DNA of 64,000 nt. It comes from AP-15 sp963736715. GTDB lineage: Bacteria; Pseudomonadota; Alphaproteobacteria; ATCC43930; CGMCC-115725. Of this stretch, positions 18,356 through 30,518 are shown piece by piece. The notes beneath the pieces are model-generated. The model made no database searches and was not told the origin of the DNA. It saw nothing but the letters and a program-made list of their open reading frames with translations. The stretch is taken from the NCBI GenBank assembly GCA_963736715.1, contig CAVTQA010000016.1:1-64000 (forward strand). The letters run 5' to 3'. Numbering within the stretch: the first letter of the stretch is position 1; each line of letters begins with the position of its first letter. Made by a program: the position numbers and the translations under genes.

Positions 18356-19541
18356 GTGGCACAGGCTGAGAGACCAGACACAGCTGTGCGTGCCGGCCCC
18401 GTGACTAGGCGCAGCCAAAGCCCAGCGGCGTCGAACCTCGCCATTATCCGATACGCCGCCCGGCATCTCGGCTTCCTGGCGGGGCTGCTGATTGCGGCGG
18501 TCGCCATCGGCATCGCCTACCGCTACCTGTTCGACCGGCTGGAAGAGCGAACGGTGCCGTTTTACATCCGCAGCTGCATCCACGCGATGGGGCTGACTTT
18601 CGCCGGTTGGGCTGTGCATCTGACCTTCGCGGCGGTCCCGCGATCGCGGCTCGGCGGCGCTTTGCGGCGATTGCCGCTGAGCGCCGAATTCGCGATCAAG
18701 GCGCTGACAATGACGGCGGTCCTGACGACCGTCGCCGTCGCGCTCCAATTCGTGCTGTACCCCTTTCCGCTGTCGCAGCGCTGGCTAGCCGATGAGCTGC
18801 CGCGGATCGTCGGCATCACTTTTTCCGCGTCGCTGGTTGCTGGCGCGATCTTCGAGTTCCGCCGGATGATCGGCGGCCGTGTTCTCGGCAGCTTTTTGCT
18901 CGGAACCTATCGTCGGCCAAGACGTGAGCAGCGGATCGTCATGTTTCTCGACATCGCCAACTCGACCGCGCTCGCGGAGCGACTGGGCGAAATCCGCGTG
19001 CACGATCTGATCACGAGGTTCTTTTTCGACATCGACCAACCGATTGCCGACTGCGACGGCGAGGTCCACGCCTATGTCGGCGACGAGGTCATCGTTACCT
19101 GGCCGCTGAGCGAGGATCCCGAGCGCAATACCCGGTCACTGCGCTGCTTCTTCGCTGTCGAAGAAAGGATGGTCGAACTCGCCCCGTCCTATGCCGAGGA
19201 ATTCGGCGTCGTGCCGGCGGTTCCGCGCCGGCATTCATGCCGGTCCCGTCGTGGTCAGCGAGTGCGGCGTCGCGAAGCGGCAGATCGCGTATTTCGGCGA
19301 CACGATGAACGTCGCGGCACGGCTTTGCGAGCACTGCAAGGCCGCTGGAGAAACCCTGGTCGCCTCGGCCGACCTGCTGCGCAGCGCCGCACTGCCGGCT
19401 GGGCTAGGCGTCGGGCAGCACGCCAGCCTCATGCTGCGAGGACGACGGACGCCGGTCGAGGCGCACACAGTGCATCGTAACGAGCCTGCTTCAGAGGGTC
19501 TGGCATTCCGCGTAGGAGGTGGCAAACACGTTCGAGTGTGA
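18356..19541 (+). pseudogene. Membrane-anchored class III adenylate/guanylate cyclase, one frameshift as read
   Basis: Four or so TM helices (about residues 30–175) precede a class III nucleotide cyclase domain. Metal-binding Asp residues lie in VMFLDIANSTALAERLGE and HAYVGDEVIVTWPL. The frame breaks near 19216–19223, where GCGGTTCCG replaces an expected GCGTTCCG. The catalytic domain continues in the next frame with RAGIHAGPVVVSECG and YFGDTMNVAARLCEHCK, ending at 19541. Removing one base yields 394 residues. Start is GTG 18356. It would make cAMP or cGMP at the inner membrane. Confidence 0.8.
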
Positions 19542-19763
19542 CTGGGGCCCCGCGGATGAACACGATGTCGGTACACTGTGCCATTTGCCCATCGGGAACG
19601 CCTCATTGCACGCTGGGAACTCCAGTCCGTTATTGCTACTGCAGAGAGGTGATACCGGCTGCGTCCGAATGCCCATCTGTTGCGCGCGCTCGTGGATCTT
19701 GATGGCCTGATCGAGAGCGGCGCTCGCCATGGCCAGAAACGAGTAGGCAACGAGTGCGGGGCT

Positions 19764-23318
<3,555 letters not shown>

Positions 23319-23320
23319 TG

Positions 23321-23452
23321 CCCTCTCCGCCCTTCAGGGGGGAGAGGGAGGGGACCCGTAGCGTCAGCTACGGGGAGGGTGAGGTGGGCATCCCGCCTGC
23401 AGAAGCGACCCCACCTCACCCCGGCCCTCTCCCCCCCAAGGGGCGGAGAGGG
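23321..23452. repeat. Imperfect intergenic palindromic repeat
   Basis: The mfd–sdhE gap holds a long imperfect inverted repeat. The 28-base left arm (23321–23348, starting CCCTCTCCGCCC) pairs with the right arm 23425–23452, a second pair GAGGTGGG/CCCCACCTC lies inside, and a perfect 8-bp hairpin (23355–23362 with 23367–23374, loop GTCA) is embedded in the left half. It looks like a REP/BIME-like interspersed element common in intergenic DNA of GC-rich alphaproteobacteria. No coding potential. In the transcript it would form a strong structure upstream of mfd. Confidence 0.75.
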
Positions 23453-23481
23453 AGTCATCGGCGGCTCGGTCATCGTGAAGA

Positions 23482-23742
23482 TTAAGTGTTGCCGTAAGCG
23501 AGGAGAAGTCGGGTCACGTCGTGGTCGTGTTCGGGGGGCAGCGCGGTGCGGCCGGAGACCCAATCGAAGATGTCGGCATCGGCGCAGTCGAGCAGCGCCT
23601 CGTAATGGTCGAGCTGCGCCTCGTCAAACCTGGCGAGATGAGTATCGGCAAAGCGGCCGAGGATCAGATCGCTCTCGCGCGTCCCGCGGTGCCAGGAGCG
23701 GAACAACAGCCGCTTGCGGCGAAGCTCGGATGATGAGGTCAC
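23482..23742 (-). CDS. sdhE: SdhE/SdhAF2 family FAD assembly factor
   Basis: 86-residue protein that promotes covalent flavinylation of succinate dehydrogenase SdhA. The hallmark RGxxE motif is present in RSWHRGTRESDLILG, followed by the acidic helical core FDEAQLDHYEALLDCADADIFDW. GTG 23742 is chosen because the family starts just before RRKRLLFRSW. Placed between mfd (same strand) and divergent recG, a conserved alphaproteobacterial arrangement. Confidence 0.93.
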   Translation of the reverse strand: MTSSSELRRKRLLFRSWHRGTRESDLILGRFADTHLARFDEAQLDHYEALLDCADADIFDWVSGRTALPPEHDHDVTRLLLAYGNT

Positions 23743-23789
23743 TTGCTGTGCCCTTGGCGGTTGCCCGCCCCGGGATATAGAGATGCTTT

Positions 23790-25869
23790 GTGCGTCCCGC
23801 CATCCTCGACAAACTGTTTGCGCCGGTAACCGCGGCTCCCGGCATCGGCTCTCAGATAGCAAACCTCTTCGAGCGCCTCGCCGGCCCGCTCGTCCTCGAC
23901 CTCGTCTGGCATCTGCCGAGCGGCATCATCGACCGGCGCGCCTCGCCGCCCATCCGCGCGCTCGAGCCGGACCGGATCGCGACGATCGCGGTGCGCGTCG
24001 AGGCGCACCAGCCGGGCTTCGGGCGCCGCCCGTATCGGGTGCTCTGCACCGACAATACCGGCACATTGACGCTGGTCTATTTCAACGTGAAGGGCGACCA
24101 GCTCGCGCGGCTTTTCCCGATCGGCGCCGAGCGCGTCGTCAGCGGCCGCGTCGAGTTCTACGGCAGCATGCCGCAGATGGCCCACCCTGATCTCGTATTG
24201 CGGCCCGACGAGCTCGACCGCCTGAAGCCGATCGAGCCAGTTTATCCGCTGACCGCGGGACTGTCGCCGCGCGTCGTACAGAAGGCGGTCGGGGCGGCGC
24301 TCGACCGCCTCCCGGCATTGCCGGAATGGATCGACCCGGCGCTGCGCGAGAGGCGCGGCTGGCCCGCGTGGACCGACGCGGTCCGCCGGGCGCACGCCCC
24401 GGAAGTCCGAGGCCGATCTCTCGCCGGCAACCCCGGCGCGCGAGCGGCTCGCCTATGACGAGATTTTTGCCAGCCAGCTCGCGGTGGCGCTGGTCCGCGC
24501 GCGGCGCCGTCGCCAAAAGGGGCGGGCGATCGTCGGCACCGGCGCCTTGGCCCGCCCGGTCGAGGCGGCGCTCGGCTTTGGGCTGACCGGCGCGCAACGT
24601 CTCGCGTTGGCTGAGATCACGGCGGAAATGGCGCAGCCGCAACGCATGGTGCGGCTGCTGCAGGGCGATGTCGGAAGCGGCAAGACGGTTGTCGCGCTGA
24701 TCGCAATGCTGACCGCGATCGAGGGCGGCGGCCAGGCGGCGTTGATGGCGCCGACCGAGATCCTCGCTCGCCAGCATCATGCGACACTGCAGCGTCACGC
24801 CGCGGCGGCCCGCGTCGAGATCGGGTTTCTGACCGGACGAGAAAAAGGCCGGGCCCGCGCCTCGATGCTGGCGAGCCTCGCCTCGGGCCTGACGCCGGCC
24901 GTTGTTGGCACACACGCCTTGTTGCAGCCGGATGTCGAATTTCGCGATCTGGCTCTCGTCGTTATCGACGAGCAGCACCGCTTCGGGGTCGAACAGCGCC
25001 TCGGCCTGTACGCCAAAGGTCGCGACGCCGACACCCTGTTGATGAGCGCGACCCCGATCCCGCGCACCCTGATGATGACCGCTTACGGCGATCTCGACGT
25101 CTCTCGGCTGACCGAAAAGCCGCCGGGACGGCATCCGGTCGATACGCGGACCGTTGCGCTCGAACGCATCGAAGACGTCGTGGCCGCGGTTGGCCGGGCC
25201 TTGGCGCGCGAGGCTAAGGTCTATTGGATCTGCCCGATGGTCGAAGAAAGCGAGACGGCCGATCTCGCCGCCGTCGAGGAGCGCTACAAGGCGCTCGCGC
25301 CTCTTTTTCCGGGTCGGGTCGGCCTCGTGCACGGGCGCATGAAGCCGGCCGACAAAGACCGCGCAATGGCCGGCTTCGCGGGTGCTAAGCTCGATCTGTT
25401 GGTCGCGACGACGGTCATCGAGGTCGGCGTCGATGTGCCCGAGGCGAGCGTCATGGTAATCGAGCATGCTGAGCGTTTCGGTCTCGCGCAATTGCACCAA
25501 TTGCGCGGCCGCATCGGCCGTGGCGACAAGCCCTCCACCTGCCTATTGCTGTACGCCTCGCCGCTCGGCGACGTAGCAAAGCGGCGCCTCTCCATCCTGC
25601 GTGAGACCGAGGACGGGTTCCGCATCGCCGAGGAGGATCTGCGATTGCGCGGCGCCGGCGAGGTGCTCGGCACTCGGCAGAGCGGCCTTCCGACCCTGCG
25701 CCTGGCCGACCTGGCGGTCCACGAGGGGCTGGTCGCAATCGCGCATGACGACGCCCGCCTCGTGCTCGAGCGCGACCCCCACCTTGAAAGCGAGCGCGGC
25801 CAGGCCTTGCGCGCGCTCCTTTATCTGTTCCGCCGCGACGAAGCGGTGCAGTACCTGCGGGCCGGTTGA
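23790..25869 (+). pseudogene. recG: ATP-dependent DNA helicase RecG, one frameshift as read
   Basis: RecG remodels stalled forks and branched DNA. From GTG 23790 the frame encodes the OB-fold wedge domain (VYFNVKGDQLARLF, SGRVEFYGSMPQMAHPD) and breaks near 24402–24407, where GAAGTCCGAG replaces GAATCCGAG. The next frame continues with RERLAYDEIFASQLAVAL, Walker A GDVGSGKTVVAL, DEQHRFGVEQR, MSATPIPRTL and the helicase C-domain (VATTVIEVGVDVPEAS, LRGRIGRG). Removing one base restores 692 residues, normal length, so an insertion error is most likely. Confidence 0.92.
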
Positions 25870-25936
25870 GGGTCGGGTGACGACGGGACGGGGTCGCGGT
25901 ATCATCCGGCTCTTTGTCCCCCGGTGAGGCCGCACA

Positions 25937-28015
25937 GTGGAGCAGATCGACGTCACCTTTCTCGGGACCGACGTCGGCGGGACGTTCACCGATCTGGTGT
26001 TCTATGACGCGGCCGGCGAGCTTCATTGCTTCAAGGTGCCGAGCACTCCGGGACAGCCGGGCGCCAGCATCCTGACCGGCATCGACGAGATCAGGGAAAG
26101 CCTCGGCCCCGATATGGCCGCCTGGCGGCACCTGATCCACACCCACAGCAGCACGGTGGCGACGAATGCCCTGATCGAGCGGCACGGCGCACGCATCGGT
26201 CTGTTGGTTTCGGCCGGGTTCCGCGACCTGTTCGAGCTGCAGAGGCTGGCGATCCCGCATCCGATGCGCTTCGATTCGCGGCGGCCGCAGCCGCTGGTGC
26301 CGCGAGCGCTGGTACGCGAGGTGCGCGGCCGCATTTCCGCCGACGGCAGCGAAATCGAGCCGCTCATCGAGGCGGATGTGATCGCGGCGGCGCAGGAGCT
26401 TTCGGCCCGCGGCGTTGAGATCGCCGTCGTGGCGTTGCTACACAGCTATCGCAACCCGGCGCATGAACGCGCGGTGCGCAGCATCGTCGAGAAGAGCGGC
26501 ATCGGTCTGAGGGTGGAGCTGTCGAGCGAGGTTTGGCCGCAGGCGCGCGAGTACGAACGCGGCGTGCTGACCGCCATCAACGCCAGCATCCGGCCGATCA
26601 TCGAGGCCTATGTCGACCGGCTCGAAACCGGGCTCGGCGAGCGCGACATCGCAGCGCCGGCGCGAATCGCCCGGTCGAACGGCGGCGCCGAACTCGCCCG
26701 GTCGATGCGCCGGCAACCCGTGGCTGCACTGCTTTCCGGTCCCGCCGCCGGAGTGGCCGGCGCCGCCGTAGCGGCCCAAGATGCCGGCTGGCAGTCGGCC
26801 GATCTGATGACCCTCGATGTCGGCGGAACGAGCGCCGATATCGGCGTGATCCGCGGCGGACGGCCGGTGCTCAGCGCCGAGGAGCACATCGCCGAATTTC
26901 CGCTGCTGATCCCGACCATCGCCGTCTCCAGCATCGGTGCCGGCGGCGGCTCGATCATCTGGCTCGACCCGACCGGCTCCTTGAAGGTCGGGCCGAAGAG
27001 CGTCGGCGCCGATCCCGGGCCGGCATGCTATGGCAGCGGCTCGCTAGTGCCGGCGCTGACCGACGCTTTTCTGGTCGCCGAACTGTTGGCGCCCGGCCAG
27101 CGGCTCGGCGGCAAATTGGCATTGCAGATCGAGCCGGCGCGACGGGCGCTCGGCGCAATAGCCGGCACGCTCGGCTGGACTGTCGAAGAGGTCGCCGATG
27201 GCGCGATCCGGGTAGCCAACGCGCTGATGGCCGCAGAGGCTTCGAGTGTCCTTGCCCGTCGCGGCGTCGATGCACCGCAATTCCGAATGGTCGCCTTTGG
27301 CGGAGCCGGACCCCTGGTCGCGGCACTCTTGGCCGAGGAGATCGCGATCGACACCGTGCTGATCCCGCCGTTTCCCGGCGCGCTCAGCGCCCTTGGCGCG
27401 GCCCGCGCCGATCTCGAAGGCGATCTCGTTCAGCCGGTTTACGAGCGCCTGGGCGACCTCTCGGTGGCGACACTAGCTGACGGCTGCCGGGCGCTCCAGA
27501 AGCGGGCGCAGCAATGGCTCGCCGAGCAAACCGCGTCACTGGCGGTGACCGATACCCGGATCGAGATCGCCGCGGAAATGCGCTATGACGGCCAGGGGTA
27601 CGACGTGACGGTCCCAGTTGCCGCGCATTGGCTCCTCGACGGCGAGTTCGACCGGCTGCGCGCCGCTTTTCACCAGTCCCATCGTGCCACTTATGGCCAC
27701 GCCAATGAAGCCGCGGAGATCTGGCTCAAGGAGCTGCGCGCCCATATCGTCGGCGCGACCCCGAAGCCGGGCGTCGTCGCCCTCGGCACTGGGAGCGGCG
27801 GTGCGGCGGCGGCTCGCAGGCTTAAGCTTTTCGGCCGTGAATTCGCCGCTACCGCCTATGAACGCGCCGGTCTGCGGGCCGGCCAACGGCTCTCCGGGCC
27901 GGCGATCGTTGGTCAGATGGACACGACGACCCTGATCCCGCAGGGCTGGGAAGCGCACACCCTCCCCTCAGGCGCGCTCGTGCTCGAACGCACAGTGAAG
28001 GCCGTTCCGAAATAA
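25937..28015 (+). CDS. Hydantoinase/oxoprolinase family protein (HyuA-like)
   Basis: 692-residue protein of the HyuA family, which cleaves hydantoins or related cyclic amides with ATP. N-terminal phosphate-binding motif GTDVGGTFTDLVFYD; central DVGGTSADIGVIRGG and the GAGGGSI segment; C-terminal AIVGQMDTTTLIPQGW. Start GTG 25937. The usual partner gene hyuB is not adjacent; the next gene encodes an unrelated SLT-type protein. The exact substrate (N-methylhydantoin, 5-oxoproline or acetone-type) cannot be assigned. Confidence 0.92.
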   Translation: MEQIDVTFLGTDVGGTFTDLVFYDAAGELHCFKVPSTPGQPGASILTGIDEIRESLGPDMAAWRHLIHTHSSTVATNALIERHGARIGLLVSAGFRDLFELQRLAIPHPMRFDSRRPQPLVPRALVREVRGRISADGSEIEPLIEADVIAAAQELSARGVEIAVVALLHSYRNPAHERAVRSIVEKSGIGLRVELSSEVWPQAREYERGVLTAINASIRPIIEAYVDRLETGLGERDIAAPARIARSNGGAELARSMRRQPVAALLSGPAAGVAGAAVAAQDAGWQSADLMTLDVGGTSADIGVIRGGRPVLSAEEHIAEFPLLIPTIAVSSIGAGGGSIIWLDPTGSLKVGPKSVGADPGPACYGSGSLVPALTDAFLVAELLAPGQRLGGKLALQIEPARRALGAIAGTLGWTVEEVADGAIRVANALMAAEASSVLARRGVDAPQFRMVAFGGAGPLVAALLAEEIAIDTVLIPPFPGALSALGAARADLEGDLVQPVYERLGDLSVATLADGCRALQKRAQQWLAEQTASLAVTDTRIEIAAEMRYDGQGYDVTVPVAAHWLLDGEFDRLRAAFHQSHRATYGHANEAAEIWLKELRAHIVGATPKPGVVALGTGSGGAAAARRLKLFGREFAATAYERAGLRAGQRLSGPAIVGQMDTTTLIPQGWEAHTLPSGALVLERTVKAVPK

Positions 28016-28047
28016 ATCACGCTGATGCATAAAGACCAGCTGAGGGG

Positions 28048-28079
28048 GGCTCGGCGTGACCGAAGGGGGACGTCGAGCC
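28048..28079 (+). terminator. Stem-loop after the hydantoinase gene
   Basis: GGCTCGGCGT (28048–28057) pairs with ACGTCGAGCC (28070–28079) with one mismatch and a 12-base loop. It lies 33 bases after the stop and 20 before the next gene. No U-tract follows, so intrinsic termination is uncertain. Confidence 0.3.
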
Positions 28080-28099
28080 GGGACTGAGGGGGTTTGGGG

Positions 28100-29176
28100 A
28101 TGAAAGCGCTTGGCCCGACGCTTGTTGTGCGCGCGGCGGCGATCGCGACGACTTTGTTCGGCGTTTCGAGTCCAGCTTCGTCGACCTCGCCGCTCGAGCC
28201 GATCAGAGACGCCGGCGATCTCAGCGCGCGCATCATTGAGGCGGAAGGCGGCCCGGGCCGGAACCCGTTGTCGAGCGCTGCGGGATACGGGCAATTCTTG
28301 TCTGGAACTTGGCTCGAAATGTTTGGGCGCGCCTATCCGCAGGTCGCTCGGACGATGACCCGTGAACAGATCCTGGCATTGCGGGAAATAAGGCCGCTCG
28401 CCGAGGACCTGACCAGCCGCTACGCTCAGGCCAATGCAGAGACGCTACGGAGCGTCGGCCTGCCCGCAAACGCAGGTGAGTTGTCCCTGGCCCATGCCAT
28501 CGGGCCGCGCGGTGCGGTCAGCGTGCTTACTGCCGAGCCCGCCCGCCCAGCGGCCGAGCTGCTGCGTCCGGAAGCCATAGCGGCGAACCCTGTTTTGCGG
28601 GAGATGACGGCAAGCGCGCTGCGGCAATGGGCGATGCTTCGCGTCAAGGCGCCCGCCGATTTACCACCCGAGGGTGGGGCTGCGAAGGCCCAACCGGCGA
28701 TCGAGCCGCTTAGACCGGCGGATGATTTCCAGGTCGACGAGCGCACGAAGGCGTCTGAGGCCCTGGTCGCCAACCGTAACGCGGGCGCGGTTTTGCAAGA
28801 CCTGGTCGACGCGTTGTCGAAGGCGGGCGGCGGGAAGGGTGCGCAACTCCGTCCATCGACGGCGGCCTGGCTTCTGTCGGTCGGGGTCGAACCAGTCGAG
28901 TTGCTGCGCGGCGACCCCGCCATCGTACGGATTTTCGACCGGGCCGCCTCACGCACACTGCTCGATGCGATCCGCGAAATATCCGACCGACCGGTCTTCG
29001 GCGAGTTCAAGTCAATCGGGGTACATGCCGCCCCGCGCGGCGAGCTACCGCGCGGGGTAATGCGCGCGTTGGCGATCGCGCTTCTCGACAAGATGCGTCA
29101 GGAGAATGCAACGATCACCAGCATCGTTCAGCATCGCCGCAATTCAGGTGTGGCGAAGCTCACCGTGGAGCCTTGA
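28100..29176 (+). CDS. Secreted lytic-transglycosylase-like (SLT/muramidase) protein
   Basis: 358-residue protein with a probable signal peptide (about residues 1–30, ending near SSPASS). An SLT-like catalytic segment follows: Glu in ARIIEAEGGPGRNPLSSAAGYGQFLSGTWLEMF, matching the ExxGxNP…GxxQ pattern. The C-terminal ~200 residues are not recognised. It probably cleaves peptidoglycan in the periplasm, perhaps making room for envelope export machinery. ATG 28100 follows a G-rich ribosome site. It precedes the EPS regulators, but a functional link is inferred only from position. Confidence 0.75.
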   Translation: MKALGPTLVVRAAAIATTLFGVSSPASSTSPLEPIRDAGDLSARIIEAEGGPGRNPLSSAAGYGQFLSGTWLEMFGRAYPQVARTMTREQILALREIRPLAEDLTSRYAQANAETLRSVGLPANAGELSLAHAIGPRGAVSVLTAEPARPAAELLRPEAIAANPVLREMTASALRQWAMLRVKAPADLPPEGGAAKAQPAIEPLRPADDFQVDERTKASEALVANRNAGAVLQDLVDALSKAGGGKGAQLRPSTAAWLLSVGVEPVELLRGDPAIVRIFDRAASRTLLDAIREISDRPVFGEFKSIGVHAAPRGELPRGVMRALAIALLDKMRQENATITSIVQHRRNSGVAKLTVEP

Positions 29177-29231
29177 CGTTCACGGCGTGAACGGGGTAGC
29201 CTGGGCTGGAGGGTTCGAAAGGGCTGCGGGT

Positions 29232-29915
29232 GTGGGGGACGAAAGCCAGCTTCGAGAGACCGGCAATCCGGGCATCGTGCTGAGCGTGCTCACCTCGATA
29301 GAGCGCGACAGCACGATTACTCAGCGCAAGCTCGCAAACGAACTTGGCATCGCGCTGGGGCTAGCCAATGCCTATTTGCGGCGCTGCGTACGCAAGGGCC
29401 TCATTAAGATGAGCCAAGTGCCGCTGAACCGCTATGCCTATTATCTGACCCCGCAAGGTTTTGCCGAAAAGAGCCGATTGACCGCCGAATACCTGGCAGT
29501 GTCGCTCGATTTCTTCCGCCGCTCGCGCAGCGACTGCGTCGCTTTGTTCAGGCAATGCGAGGCGCTGGGTTGGCGGAAAGTTGCGCTCTACGGTGCCGGT
29601 GACCTCGCCGAGATCGCCATTTTGAGCGCAAACGAGACTGCGGTCGAGGTGATCTGCGTCATCAATTCGCGCCTCGCGGGGCGCCGCTCTGGCGGTCTGC
29701 CAGTAGTGCCGGACCTCGCAGCGGCATTGACGTGTGGCAACGCTGGCGGTCTCGACGGTATCATACTGACCGACACTCAATCGCCGCAGGCGAGTTTCGA
29801 AAGCCTGTCCTCGCTGGCGGAGCTGAGCGGTCTGCCCCGGCACTCGGTGGTCGCACCTAGCATATTGCGCATCTCGCCGGTTAATGCGGCTATCAGTGGC
29901 GAGCCGGTGCTGTGA
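29232..29915 (+). CDS. EPS-associated MarR-type winged-helix regulator with C-terminal Rossmann-like extension
   Basis: An N-terminal winged helix (VLSVLTSIERDSTITQRKLANELG, ANAYLRRCVRKGLIKMSQVP, YAYYLTPQGFAEKSRL) matches the MarR family found beside exopolysaccharide loci. Unlike the usual ~100-residue members, it continues for ~110 residues with KVALYGAGDLAEIAIL, VICVINSRLAG and DGIILTDTQ, which resembles a Rossmann-like ligand or nucleotide-sugar fold. GTG 29232 is preferred; the frame is open back to 29106 but overlaps the previous gene. Its stop overlaps the NusG-like start, so both are one unit just before the polysaccharide operon. Confidence 0.75.
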   Translation: MGDESQLRETGNPGIVLSVLTSIERDSTITQRKLANELGIALGLANAYLRRCVRKGLIKMSQVPLNRYAYYLTPQGFAEKSRLTAEYLAVSLDFFRRSRSDCVALFRQCEALGWRKVALYGAGDLAEIAILSANETAVEVICVINSRLAGRRSGGLPVVPDLAAALTCGNAGGLDGIILTDTQSPQASFESLSSLAELSGLPRHSVVAPSILRISPVNAAISGEPVL

Positions 29916-30412
29916 CGCAGTGGTACGCCGTCTACACGCAGCCGCACGCCGAGCCGAAGGCGCTCGAGCACCTACTGCGCCAAGGCTATACCGCCTATCT
30001 ACCGCGCTACCGCACGAAGGTGTCCCATGCGCGACGCCGGCAGATCGTGTTGCGGCCGCTGTTTCCGCGCTATCTCTTTACCGGGATCGACCGCGCGACG
30101 ACGCCATGGCGTCCGATTCTGTCGACTGTCGGGGTGACCGATATCGTTCGCGCCGGCGACGAGCCGACGCCGGTGCCGGCCGAGATTATCACCGCGATTC
30201 GGGAGCGAGAAAATACGGGTGCCTTCGACCGGCTCGATTCGCGGCAGATGCTGAGGCTCGGCGAGCTGGTGCGCGTGACGACGGGCGCGTTCGAGGACAT
30301 GGTCGGCAGATTGGTCGAGCTGCGCGATCAAGATCGGATCGTGGTGCTGCTTGAGCTGCTCGGCCGCTCGGTGCGAGCGCAGCTTCGCGCCGAGGTGGTG
30401 GAACCCGCCTGA
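29912..30412 (+). CDS. NusG-family antiterminator paralogue (RfaH/UpxY/LoaP-like)
   Basis: 166-residue NusG paralogue. The N-terminal NGN domain starts QWYAVYTQPHAEPKALEHLLRQGY, with LRPLFPRYLF (RNAP beta-prime-clamp contact region). The C-terminal KOW domain is GELVRVTTGAFEDMVGRLVEL…RVQLRAEV-like. Specialised paralogues such as RfaH bind an ops element in the leader of a long surface-polysaccharide operon and suppress termination. The GTG start overlaps the upstream regulator stop. An ops-like sequence lies 85 bases downstream of its stop, before the 27-kb polysaccharide operon. Confidence 0.92.
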   Translation: MTQWYAVYTQPHAEPKALEHLLRQGYTAYLPRYRTKVSHARRRQIVLRPLFPRYLFTGIDRATTPWRPILSTVGVTDIVRAGDEPTPVPAEIITAIRERENTGAFDRLDSRQMLRLGELVRVTTGAFEDMVGRLVELRDQDRIVVLLELLGRSVRAQLRAEVVEPA

Positions 30413-30471
30413 CTGGCGGGGGGCACTGGGCTCCGCGAACCGATCGCGGGGTGGGGAGTGGCGCAGCTTGC

Positions 30472-30494
30472 TCGGGTGAGTTCCAGTCACCCGA
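30472..30494 (+). promoter_or_regulatory. Perfect 8-bp hairpin in polysaccharide operon leader
   Basis: TCGGGTGA (30472–30479) and TCACCCGA (30487–30494) are perfectly complementary with loop GTTCCAG. It ends two bases before the ops-like site. It could be a pause or termination hairpin in the leader RNA. Confidence 0.6.
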
Positions 30495-30496
30495 AC

Positions 30497-30508
30497 TGCG
30501 GTAGCATG
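30497..30508 (+). promoter_or_regulatory. ops-like element
   Basis: TGCGGTAGCATG matches the enterobacterial ops consensus GGCGGTAGCGTG at 10 of 12 positions, including the core CGGTAG and the T at position 11. It sits immediately after an 8-bp hairpin, between the NusG-like gene and the GTG start of the first polysaccharide gene (30519), where an RfaH-type factor would be expected to load. Confidence 0.6.
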
Positions 30509-30518
30509 GGGGAAAGAA

